DNA of 64,000 nucleotides from positions 1-64,000 of the forward strand of contig NZ_JNXE01000004.1 in assembly GCF_000716605.1 (NCBI RefSeq), written 5' to 3'. The translations under genes and the position numbers were made by a program. The notes beneath the pieces were generated by a model that made no database searches, had not been told where the DNA came from, and was given only the letters and a program-made list of their open reading frames with translations. The stretch is from Streptomyces sp. NRRL F-525 (GTDB lineage: Bacteria > Actinomycetota > Actinomycetes > Streptomycetales > Streptomycetaceae). This document shows positions 34,382 to 41,607 of the stretch, in pieces. Numbering within the stretch: the first letter of the stretch is position 1; every line of letters begins with the position of its first letter.

Positions 34382-35523
34382 AGATCACCCGTGTCGAGAC
34401 CTTCCTCGTCCCGCCCCGCTGGCTGTTCTGCCGCGTCGAGACCGACGAGGGCGTCGTCGGCTGGGGCGAACCGGTCGTCGAAGGGCGCGCCGAGGTCGTC
34501 CGCGCCGCTGTGGACGTGCTGGCCGAACACCTCGTCGGCCAGGACCCGTTGCGCATCCAGGACCACTGGCAGGTCATGTCCAAGGGCGGCTTCTACCGGG
34601 GCGGCCCGATCCTCTCCAGCGCCGTCGCGGGCCTCGACCAGGCCTTGTGGGACATCGCCGGGAAGACCTACGGCGCCCCCGTGCACGCCCTGTTGGGCGG
34701 TCCCGTGCGCGACCGCGTCCGGGTCTACGCCTGGGTCGGCGGCGACGAACCCGCCCAACTCCGCGAGCAGATAGCCGCCCAGGTCGAGGCCGGTTTCACC
34801 GCCGTGAAGATGAACGCGGCCGGAGCCACCTCACCGATCCCCACCCCCGCCGAGACCGCCGCGGTCGTCGCCCGCGTGGCCGCCGCCCGCGAGGCACTCG
34901 GCCCCGACCGCGACGTCGCCGTCGACTTCCACGGCCGCTTCACCGCCGCCGGCGCCCGCCGCGTCCTCGCCGAACTCGCCCCGCTGCACCCGCTGTTCGT
35001 CGAGGAACCCGTCCTGCCCGAGCACGGTCGTCAACTCGCCGGTCTGGTCGAATCGAGTCCCGTACCGCTCGCCACCGGCGAACGCCTCTACGGACGCGGC
35101 GAGTTCCTGCCCATACTCGCCGCGGGCATCGCCGTCGTCCAGCCCGACCTGTCCCACGCCGGCGGCATCTCGGAGGTCCACCGCATCGCCTCCCTCGCGG
35201 AGGCCTACGGCGCTCAACTCGCCCCGCACTGCCCCCTCGGCCCGATCGCGCTGGCGGCGAGTCTCCAGGTCGCGTTCGCCACCCCCAACTTCCTTATCCA
35301 GGAGCAGAGTCGGGGCATCCATTACAACAAGGATGCCGACCTGCTGTCCTACCTCGTCGACCCGGCACCGTTCCGGTTTGTCGACGGCCACGCCCTGCGC
35401 GGTGACGCCCCCGGCCTCGGCATCACGGTCGACGAGGCCGCCGTACGGGCCGCCGACCGGACCGGCCACGCCTGGCGCAACCCCGTGTGGCGGCACCCCG
35501 ACGGCTCCTTCGCGGAGTGGTGA
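34378..35523 (+). CDS. dgoD: D-galactonate dehydratase (enolase superfamily)
   Basis: A 381-aa enzyme that removes water from galactonate to give 2-keto-3-deoxygalactonate. It opens with KITRVETFLVPPRWLFCRVET, typical of galactonate dehydratases. The barrel carries metal ligands in DVAVDFHGRF (Asp), FVEEPV (Glu) and ATGERLYGR (Glu), and the catalytic His in APHCPLGP. FTAVKMNAAG and QPDLSHAGGISE are also conserved in this group. GTG 34378 is fixed by the four-base overlap with the regulator. Mg2+-dependent and cytoplasmic (family knowledge). Confidence 0.92.
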   Translation: MKITRVETFLVPPRWLFCRVETDEGVVGWGEPVVEGRAEVVRAAVDVLAEHLVGQDPLRIQDHWQVMSKGGFYRGGPILSSAVAGLDQALWDIAGKTYGAPVHALLGGPVRDRVRVYAWVGGDEPAQLREQIAAQVEAGFTAVKMNAAGATSPIPTPAETAAVVARVAAAREALGPDRDVAVDFHGRFTAAGARRVLAELAPLHPLFVEEPVLPEHGRQLAGLVESSPVPLATGERLYGRGEFLPILAAGIAVVQPDLSHAGGISEVHRIASLAEAYGAQLAPHCPLGPIALAASLQVAFATPNFLIQEQSRGIHYNKDADLLSYLVDPAPFRFVDGHALRGDAPGLGITVDEAAVRAADRTGHAWRNPVWRHPDGSFAEW

Positions 35524-36338
35524 CCGTGCCGTTGGACATCGTTATCGACCGTGCCCACGGCGGGCGTTGGACCTCGCTGCGGGCGGCAGGGCGTGAGTGG
35601 CTGTGGCGGCGCGAGGCTCCGGAGCGCGACAACGTTTCCCCCGGTGACACCTTCGTGGACGCGGGCGGGCTGGAGGAGTGCATACCGACGGTCCGGGGTG
35701 CTCCCGACCACGGTGACGCCTGGTCAAGAACCTGGACTCGGGAGGGAGTTGCGGATGTCCTCCACTGCGATCGCTTTACATTGGCGCGGACTGTGCGTGC
35801 GACCGACGATGGGGCCGAGGTCGACTACGTCCTGACGGCCGACACGGGCTTCCGCTTTGTATGGGCCGCGCATGCTCTGCTCGACCTCTCCGACCGTGCG
35901 TCTCTGCGCATTCGTGATGGAGCAGGTACGCGGCTATTCCCTGAAGCGGCGCGGCTGTTGGAGCGGGAGTGGCCGGACGGTGCCTCATGGGTGGAGGGTG
36001 ACTGGCCCGCACCGTGCGGACTGCGCCTGGACCGGTTGGGTCCGGATGACGGGACCGCCGTAGGGGCGGTTGTGGACGCTTCCCACTGCTGCGTCCATGA
36101 CCAGGCCGACCGGCTTTCCCTCGCCATCGAGGCCGACGGGCAGCCCGTGTCCATGGCGCTGTGGCGCAACCTGGGCGGTTGTCCCGCTCAACACCCCTAT
36201 CGGAGCACGGGCGTTGAACCGATGCTCGGCCGCGTCTTCGACCTCGCCGAGGCCGGCACTGATGACGCCGCCCGGGTACCCGCCTCGGGCGAAGTGCGGT
36301 GGCGGCTGACGCTGGCCGCGAACTGCCGTTGTGCCTGA
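35520..36338 (+). CDS. Aldose 1-epimerase-like (galactose mutarotase fold) protein
   Basis: A 272-aa beta-rich protein starting TVPLDIVIDRAHGGRWTSLRAAGREWLW, where the mutarotase opening strand and GGR are visible. The centre has FRFVWAAHALLDLS with the likely catalytic His, and the end has CPAQHPYRSTGVEPMLGR. GTG 35520 overlaps the dehydratase stop. It may interconvert galactose anomers so that the dehydrogenase receives the beta form (inference). The catalytic residues of characterised mutarotases cannot all be assigned, so the enzyme activity is uncertain. Confidence 0.72.
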   Translation: MTVPLDIVIDRAHGGRWTSLRAAGREWLWRREAPERDNVSPGDTFVDAGGLEECIPTVRGAPDHGDAWSRTWTREGVADVLHCDRFTLARTVRATDDGAEVDYVLTADTGFRFVWAAHALLDLSDRASLRIRDGAGTRLFPEAARLLEREWPDGASWVEGDWPAPCGLRLDRLGPDDGTAVGAVVDASHCCVHDQADRLSLAIEADGQPVSMALWRNLGGCPAQHPYRSTGVEPMLGRVFDLAEAGTDDAARVPASGEVRWRLTLAANCRCA

Positions 36339-36368
36339 ACCGACCTGCACAGGAAGGGAATTCGTCAC

Positions 36369-37016
36369 ATGGATCTGCGAGCGGCCCTGGCCGCACACCG
36401 CCTCGTCGCGATCATCCGCGGCACCGATCCCGAGGCCGCGGTACGCACCGTACTGACCCTCGCCGAGGAGGGCGTCGAACTGATCGAGGTCTCCCTGACC
36501 GGTACGGACGCCCTGTCCGTCATCGAGCGGGCCCGCAAGGAACTCGGCCCCGACAGGCCGTTGGGCGCCGGTACCGTCCTGACCGCCGACGATGCCCGCG
36601 CCGCCCATCGAGCCGGCGCGAACTTCGCCGTCACCCCCGCGCTCGGGGACGGCATCCGCGAGGCGCGGCGGCTCGAACTGCCGGTGATCGCGGGGGTGTT
36701 GACCCCCACCGAGATCCTCGCCGCACGCCCCCTCGATGTCGCCGCGCTGAAGATCTTCCCTGCTGCCGAGGCCGGCGGTCCCGCCTATCTCAAGGCATTG
36801 CGCGGACCGTTCCCGCGCGAGGTGTTCGTGCCGGTGGGCGGCGTGGACGAGGTGGCCGCGCGGGAGTATCTGAACGCCGGGGCGACCGCCGTCGGCGTCG
36901 GCTCACCCCTCGTCGGCGACGCGGCCGACGGCGGCAGCCTGACCGCGCTGCGCGCCCGAACTCGCGCTCTGCTGACCGTCGTAGAGGAAGTCTCGTCCGT
37001 GCGGGAGGTGTCATGA
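36369..37016 (+). CDS. dgoA: 2-dehydro-3-deoxy-6-phosphogalactonate (KDPGal/KDPG) aldolase
   Basis: A 215-aa class I aldolase that splits KDPGal into pyruvate and glyceraldehyde 3-phosphate. VAIIRGTD at the start, Glu40 in LIEVSLTG, GAGTVLT, the Schiff-base Lys128 in ALKIFPA and the phosphate-binding VPVGGVD are all in place. Its stop overlaps the kinase start (ATGA). KDPG- and KDPGal-specific forms cannot be told apart by eye; the galactonate dehydratase upstream favours KDPGal. Confidence 0.9.
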   Translation: MDLRAALAAHRLVAIIRGTDPEAAVRTVLTLAEEGVELIEVSLTGTDALSVIERARKELGPDRPLGAGTVLTADDARAAHRAGANFAVTPALGDGIREARRLELPVIAGVLTPTEILAARPLDVAALKIFPAAEAGGPAYLKALRGPFPREVFVPVGGVDEVAAREYLNAGATAVGVGSPLVGDAADGGSLTALRARTRALLTVVEEVSSVREVS

Positions 37017-38002
37017 CGAACGGATGGGAGTCGGCCGGAGGTGGGGTCGTCTGTATCGGGGAGACCATGGCGGCCCTTGCTCCCGACCCGTCCTCGTCGC
37101 TGGAGTGCGCTGAGGATCTGCGGGTGTCGGTGGCCGGGGCCGAGTCGAATGTGGCCATGTATCTGGCCGACTTGGGGATTCCCGTCTCGTGGCTCTCGGC
37201 CGTGGGCGACGACCCGTTGGGGCGGCGCGTGCTCGCGGAGGTCGGGGCCGCCGGTGTCGATGTGAGTGGTGTGCGGTGTGATCCGGAGCGGCCCACGGGG
37301 CTGCTTGTGAAGGAGCCGAACGGTTCGCAGACCCGGGTCCACTACTACCGGGGCAACTCGGCGGCCTCGGCGATGGGCCCCGATGTGCTCGACGACGACA
37401 AGCTGAGATCGGCCGCTGTACTCCATCTCACGGGCGTGACACCGGCGTTGTCCCCGTCCTGCCGGAGCCTGGTGACCACCGCGCTCAGTGTCCCGGCCGC
37501 TGAACGGCCGTACGCCATCAGCTTCGATGTCAACCACCGCCCCGCGCTGTGGCCGCCGGGTACGGCCGCCACCGTGCTGCGCGATCTGGCCGAGCTCGCC
37601 GACATCACCTTCGTCGGGCTCGACGAAGCGCGGGAGTTGTGGGGCGCGGAACTCGAACCGGCCGACGTACGGGGGCTGTTGCCGCAGCCGCGCCTGCTCG
37701 TCGTCAAGGACGGCGGCCATTCCGCCGTCGCCTTCAGTGACGAAGGCGTACGGATCGTGCCCGCGCTGGACACGGACGTGGTGGAACCCGTCGGTGCGGG
37801 CGACGCGTTCGCGGCCGGGGTTCTGGCCGGGCTGCTGCGCGGGGACGGCATAGAGCGTGCGCTGCGGTTGGGACACATCACGGCCGCCTCGGCGCTTCAA
37901 GTGACGGCCGATCATGGCCCGTTGCCGGACAGCGCGCGGATCGAGTGGCTTCTTGAGCTTCCGGCGAGCGAGTGGGCTGCCGGGAGCAGTTTCTGTGGGT
38001 GA
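37013..38002 (+). CDS. dgoK: 2-dehydro-3-deoxygalactonate/gluconate kinase (PfkB family)
   Basis: A 329-aa sugar kinase of the ribokinase (PfkB) family that phosphorylates KDGal to KDPGal with ATP. Signatures: GETMAALAPD, GAESNVAMYLADLG near residue 45 (PfkB signature 1) and DVVEPVGAGDAFAAGVLAGLL near 260 with the catalytic Asp (signature 2). This is the PfkB KDG kinase type, not the unrelated enterobacterial DgoK fold, so the symbol describes function only. Last gene of the galactose pathway, 22 bases from a convergent small gene. Confidence 0.87.
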   Translation: MTNGWESAGGGVVCIGETMAALAPDPSSSLECAEDLRVSVAGAESNVAMYLADLGIPVSWLSAVGDDPLGRRVLAEVGAAGVDVSGVRCDPERPTGLLVKEPNGSQTRVHYYRGNSAASAMGPDVLDDDKLRSAAVLHLTGVTPALSPSCRSLVTTALSVPAAERPYAISFDVNHRPALWPPGTAATVLRDLAELADITFVGLDEARELWGAELEPADVRGLLPQPRLLVVKDGGHSAVAFSDEGVRIVPALDTDVVEPVGAGDAFAAGVLAGLLRGDGIERALRLGHITAASALQVTADHGPLPDSARIEWLLELPASEWAAGSSFCG

Positions 38003-38024
38003 CCAGGCGCGTCATCGTGCTCGG

Positions 38025-38375
38025 TCAACGATGGGGTGAGGCGTCGACGTCGCCCGGACCAGGTACGGCATCCATGGTGCTGGGAGTGGGGGACACCGAG
38101 GGGCGGTTCGCGGGACCGACCGGTGGTTCCCGGACCTCGTGGAGCGCCAGGAACAGCACGCCGATCACCGCTGCGGCCACGACGAGCAATGCGACGGCGG
38201 TACGGCGGACGGGGTGGAGGGCCGGGAGCCGGAACAGCCGGGGCCGACTGGTCGGCGGGGTCGCGGGACGCAGTGCGTACAGGTCGACGGAGTCGGCCCG
38301 GGCACGCAGGGCGTTGCGCAGCCGTTCTTCGAGGGGGTCCGGAGGGAGGCCGGAACCGAGGTCCTGCTCGATCAT
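38025..38375 (-). CDS. Small single-pass membrane protein downstream of a sigma factor
   Basis: A 116-aa protein with an N-terminal cytoplasmic part (PLEERLRNALRARADSVDLYALRP), one helix (TAVALLVVAAAVIGVLFLAL) and a Pro/Ser-rich outer tail. The ATG at 38375 is preceded by GGAGGCG. It follows the sigma gene after 28 bases, a place often taken by anti-sigma factors. No zinc-binding HxxxCxxC motif is present, so it is not a ZAS-type anti-sigma. The role is unknown. Confidence 0.74.
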   Translation of the reverse strand: MIEQDLGSGLPPDPLEERLRNALRARADSVDLYALRPATPPTSRPRLFRLPALHPVRRTAVALLVVAAAVIGVLFLALHEVREPPVGPANRPSVSPTPSTMDAVPGPGDVDASPHR

Positions 38376-38403
38376 CGGAACGCCTCCGGGGTCACGCGTG
38401 TTG

Positions 38404-39075
38404 TCATCGGGACGCCTCCAACTCTCGGCGCAGGGCGGCCAGTGCGCGGCTCGCGGTGGATTTGACCGCGCCGCGGGACAGGCTCAGGGTGTCGGCGATC
38501 TGGGCCTCGCTGAGATGGGACCAGTACCGCAGGACCAGCACTTCACGTTGCCGCCGGGTCAGCCGGTGCAGGGCGGCGATCACCTCTCCGTGCTCCTCGC
38601 GCAGGAGTACGGGTTCCTCGGCGGAGGGGGCGTGCCCTTCGCGCTCGGGGACGTGGGCCCGTACCGTACGGCGGCGGCGCAGGACCGAGCGTGAGGTGTT
38701 GACCACGCTGGTGCGCAGATACGCGTCGGGGTTGTCGAGGCCGGTGAGGCGCTCGCCGTGGCGGCGGTAGAGCGCGGCGAAGACGTCCTGCACGACGTCC
38801 TCCGCCGTGGGGAGGTCGTCCACGAGGAGCAGGGCCAGGCGGACGAGGGGCAGGCGGCGGTGGGTGTACAGCTCGTCGATGCCGGGTTCGTGGAGGTCGG
38901 CGGAGACGGTCGGTGCATCCGGCACGGCCGGGATGTCCTCGCGCCGTTGCGACACCCCGCGCACCAGGTGCCGTAGCGCCCGTCGCAGCGCGTCCGACCA
39001 GGTGCGCGCCGGGAAACGTGGGGGCCGGTGTCCGCCCGTCGGTATGCCGTAGGCCGGGGTCGTCGCCGCGTTCAT
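38404..39075 (-). CDS. RNA polymerase sigma factor, SigE/ECF family
   Basis: A 223-aa sigma-70 family protein. Region 2 reads LPLVRLALLLVDDLPTAEDVVQDVFAALYRR, with the RNA polymerase-binding helix and LYRR, and PDAYLRTSVVNTSRSVLRRR resembles the actinobacterial SigE family. Region 4 reads LTRRQREVLVLRYWSHLSEAQIADTLSLSRGAVKSTASRALAALR. A 65-residue disordered N-terminal extension precedes region 2. ATG 39075 is used; another ATG six codons earlier is possible. It is grouped with a small membrane protein, probably as a signalling pair. Confidence 0.86.
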   Translation of the reverse strand: MNAATTPAYGIPTGGHRPPRFPARTWSDALRRALRHLVRGVSQRREDIPAVPDAPTVSADLHEPGIDELYTHRRLPLVRLALLLVDDLPTAEDVVQDVFAALYRRHGERLTGLDNPDAYLRTSVVNTSRSVLRRRRTVRAHVPEREGHAPSAEEPVLLREEHGEVIAALHRLTRRQREVLVLRYWSHLSEAQIADTLSLSRGAVKSTASRALAALRRELEASR

Positions 39076-39130
39076 GGATCTCCAGGACAGCAAGGTCTTC
39101 GTACCTGCGCCCGGTGTCGACGGGCGGGCG

Positions 39131-39196
39131 GTGAGGCCGCCGGGCAGGTACCCGGCGGCTTCACCTCGGCACGGGCCGGATGACTGGCCCGTGCCG
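39131..39196 (-). terminator. Tandem hairpin terminator downstream of the small secreted protein gene
   Basis: Two hairpins lie side by side. The first pairs 39131-39144 with 39151-39164 (14 bp with one G.T pair, 6-base loop). The second pairs CGGCACGGGCC (39167-39177) with GGCCCGTGCCG (39186-39196) over an 8-base loop. They lie between the stop at 39221 and the sigma factor start at 39075, so they insulate the sigma gene from readthrough. Confidence 0.75.
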
Positions 39197-39220
39197 ATCA
39201 GCGGCAGTTCGCCGCGCGTG

Positions 39221-39574
39221 TCAGCGCTTGGCGGGAGCGGGCTTGGCGTCGACCGGGGTGCCCTTGCTCGGGTCCGGGGCGGTGCAGTCGTCGCCGGGCA
39301 CCGCGTCGACCGGGTCGTCGCTCAGGATGGTGTACGACACCTGCTTGCCCTTGTAGGCGTGGGCGATCCCGTTCGGCACCGCCTCGACCGGCTCCGGGCA
39401 CTGGTCGGCGGGCGTGCCCTTGGCGGGAACCGGCTTCGGGGCGGGCGCGGAGTTGTCGGCGTGGGCGGTGAAGGAGCCGCCGAGGGCGAGCGCGGCGGCG
39501 GCGCCGGTGACGCCCAGGGCGATCCGTACCCGACCCGCGCGGAGGCTGCAGCGGACGGTCTGACCTGCGGACAT
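39221..39574 (-). CDS. Small secreted protein of unknown function
   Basis: A 117-aa exported protein: a basic start (RCSLRAGRVR), hydrophobic core IALGVTGAAAALALGG and probable cleavage after FTAHA. The mature part (about 80 aa) is rich in Pro, Asp and Lys, holds two cysteines, and repeats short motifs: KGTPAD and KGTPVD, PVEAVP and PVDAVP. ATG 39574 is preferred because the signal peptide follows directly. Not recognised as a known family. Confidence 0.65.
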   Translation of the reverse strand: MSAGQTVRCSLRAGRVRIALGVTGAAAALALGGSFTAHADNSAPAPKPVPAKGTPADQCPEPVEAVPNGIAHAYKGKQVSYTILSDDPVDAVPGDDCTAPDPSKGTPVDAKPAPAKR

Positions 39575-39764
39575 GTGATTCCTCGAATCGTCGATGCTGA
39601 CGGGACTGGCGGGCCGCCGCCACGGCTGGCTTCCCGTGGCGAAGGCCCTGGCTCGGAGGCGCCTCCACCCGGACAGACGTTCCGAGGGCATCGAGGTTGC
39701 AGGTCGGAGGAATCTTTTCTACGGGGCGTGCGTGACGGCCCTTCGCGGGAGTGGGAGACGGTCC

Positions 39765-41492
39765 CTACATGTCCAGGACGATGTCCGTGCCGGGACGCGC
39801 GCAGCAGATCAGGATCTCGCCGTCGGCCGGTGGCTCCAGCGGGTCGGGGGAGTAGGTGATCGTGCCGGACAGCAGGGGTGTGACGCAGGTGTGGCAGACG
39901 CCGGTGCGGCAGCTCCAGCGGGTGGGTACGTCGCAGGCGTCGGCGAGTTCGAGCACAGTGCCGTTGGTGTCGGCGTCGAACGGGACGGCGATACCGCTGC
40001 GGGCGAAGGTCACCAGCGGGCCGGTTCCGGGTGTGCCCGGGGGCTGGTGCGGTGCCCGGGCGGGGTGGTCGGTGAGGCCGGGGTTGATGGCGCCCAGCGT
40101 TCCGAACAACTCGGTATGGATGCGTTCGGGGTCGATGCCGGCCTCGGTGAGGGCCTGCCTCATGTCGGTCATGAAGGGCGCGGGGCCGCAGATGTACGCG
40201 GTCGCGTCGGCCGGGATGGACAGCGCGAGCAGCTTGTCCTTCGTGAGGCGTCCCGGGGTGGCATGGGCGTGCCGCCGTTCCTCGGGTGTGGCCGCGCTGT
40301 AGAAGACGTGCTCGTGCGCGTCCGGCAGCGCGGTGAGCAGGTCGTGTGCCTCGGCGGCGAGGGGGTGTTCCCGGGGGCCGCGGGCGCCGTGGATCCACCA
40401 GACCTCCCGCTTGCTGCCCTGCGCGGCCAGCTCGTGCAGCATCGACAGCACCGGCGTGAGACCGATGCCGGCGGAGACGAGAAGCACCGGTCCGCTGTCC
40501 TCGGCGTACACGAACTCCCCACGGGGCGCGGCGACTTCGAGTTCGGCGCCGGGCCGTAGCCGCGTGGTGAGGTAGCCGCTCGCGGTGCCGTGGGGCTCGT
40601 GTTTGACGCTGATCCGGTAGGTGCCGGCGTCGGGCGCGGCGGAGAGCGAGTAGCTGCGCACCGGGGCGGGGCCGGTCGTAGTGGGGACGCGCAGGGTCAG
40701 GTACTGGCCCGCGCGGGCGGCCGGGAGCAGGGAGTCGTCCGGGGCTGCCAGCCGGATCGAGGTGACCGTCGTGTTTTCGGGGACCACCTCCGTCACGCGC
40801 AGCGCGCGGAAACCGGCCCAGGCCGGGTGGGCGGAGGTCGTCAAGTCGTCGGCCGCGGCGAGCAGTTCACGGAACGACCCCTGCCAGCCGGGGCTCAGCG
40901 CGGGCACGTCCAGCGCGAGGCGCAGCTTGGCGGGGTCGCGGCCGGGGAGGTAGAGCAGCGCGTCGATGTCGGCGACGCTCAGCGCGTTTGGACCGGTCCT
41001 GGTCCGTACGATCCGGTCGCCGGCCTGCACCCGCCCCTCCCGCACGACCCGCATGTAGAACCCGGGCCGGTGATGGCTCACCAGCAGCGCGGCCAGCTCG
41101 GGTTCGCCGAAGCGCATGCCGACGCGGTAGCAGGTGACGCGCGGCTGGGTGACCTCGAACTCGGCCTCGCCGATGCGGTATCGGTCGCCGATGCACACCT
41201 CGTCGTCGAGGAGGCCGTCCACGGTGAGGTTCTCGCCGAACTGGCCGTAGCCGAGGTCGTCGCGGCCGAAGTGCCGCTGCCAGTGCCGGTACGACTGGAT
41301 CTGGTAGACGAGGACCGCCCGCTGTTCGCCGCCGTGGCCTGCCGTGTCGCCCTGGCCGTCGCCGTCGATGTTCAGGCGGCGGACCATCGCCGGGCCCACC
41401 ACCGGGTACTTCCATACGCCCGTATAGACAGTCTTGCCCTGCCAGGGAACGTCCTTCGGCATGCCGACATTCACTGACAGCAGGGTGGGCAT
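39765..41492 (-). CDS. MOSC domain fused to ferredoxin reductase and 2Fe-2S ferredoxin
   Basis: A 575-aa three-part redox protein. Residues 1-165 are a YiiM-like MOSC domain, with conserved Cys121 in QPRVTCYRVG that binds molybdenum cofactor, followed by a helical linker (to about 205). Residues 225-470 form an FAD/NAD(P) reductase: PVRSYSLS binds flavin, GIGLTPVLSML binds NAD(P), and YICGPAPFM is near the end. The last 85 residues are a plant-type ferredoxin with Cys528, 533, 536 and 563/564. Electrons can thus pass NAD(P)H-FAD-FeS-Mo in one chain. YiiM proteins reduce N-hydroxylated compounds (family knowledge). ATG 41492 follows GGAAGGAG. Confidence 0.88.
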   Translation of the reverse strand: MPTLLSVNVGMPKDVPWQGKTVYTGVWKYPVVGPAMVRRLNIDGDGQGDTAGHGGEQRAVLVYQIQSYRHWQRHFGRDDLGYGQFGENLTVDGLLDDEVCIGDRYRIGEAEFEVTQPRVTCYRVGMRFGEPELAALLVSHHRPGFYMRVVREGRVQAGDRIVRTRTGPNALSVADIDALLYLPGRDPAKLRLALDVPALSPGWQGSFRELLAAADDLTTSAHPAWAGFRALRVTEVVPENTTVTSIRLAAPDDSLLPAARAGQYLTLRVPTTTGPAPVRSYSLSAAPDAGTYRISVKHEPHGTASGYLTTRLRPGAELEVAAPRGEFVYAEDSGPVLLVSAGIGLTPVLSMLHELAAQGSKREVWWIHGARGPREHPLAAEAHDLLTALPDAHEHVFYSAATPEERRHAHATPGRLTKDKLLALSIPADATAYICGPAPFMTDMRQALTEAGIDPERIHTELFGTLGAINPGLTDHPARAPHQPPGTPGTGPLVTFARSGIAVPFDADTNGTVLELADACDVPTRWSCRTGVCHTCVTPLLSGTITYSPDPLEPPADGEILICCARPGTDIVLDM

Positions 41493-41559
41493 CGGAGCGC
41501 TCCTTCCCACGGGGACGGCCGGATACGGGCGCGGCCGGGGCAGTCGTCTCCTCCCATAG

Positions 41560-41597
41560 TGAGGGTGCGGCCGTCGCCGTGCGAGACCGCACCCTCA
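41560..41597 (-). terminator. Terminator at the end of the beta-galactosidase operon
   Basis: TGAGGGTGCGG (41560-41570) pairs perfectly with CCGCACCCTCA (41587-41597), an 11-bp stem with a 16-base loop. It begins 10 bases after the stop of the GH2 beta-galactosidase gene and separates that operon from the MOSC gene on the same strand. Confidence 0.75.
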
Positions 41598-41607
41598 ACC
41601 TGTCGGC

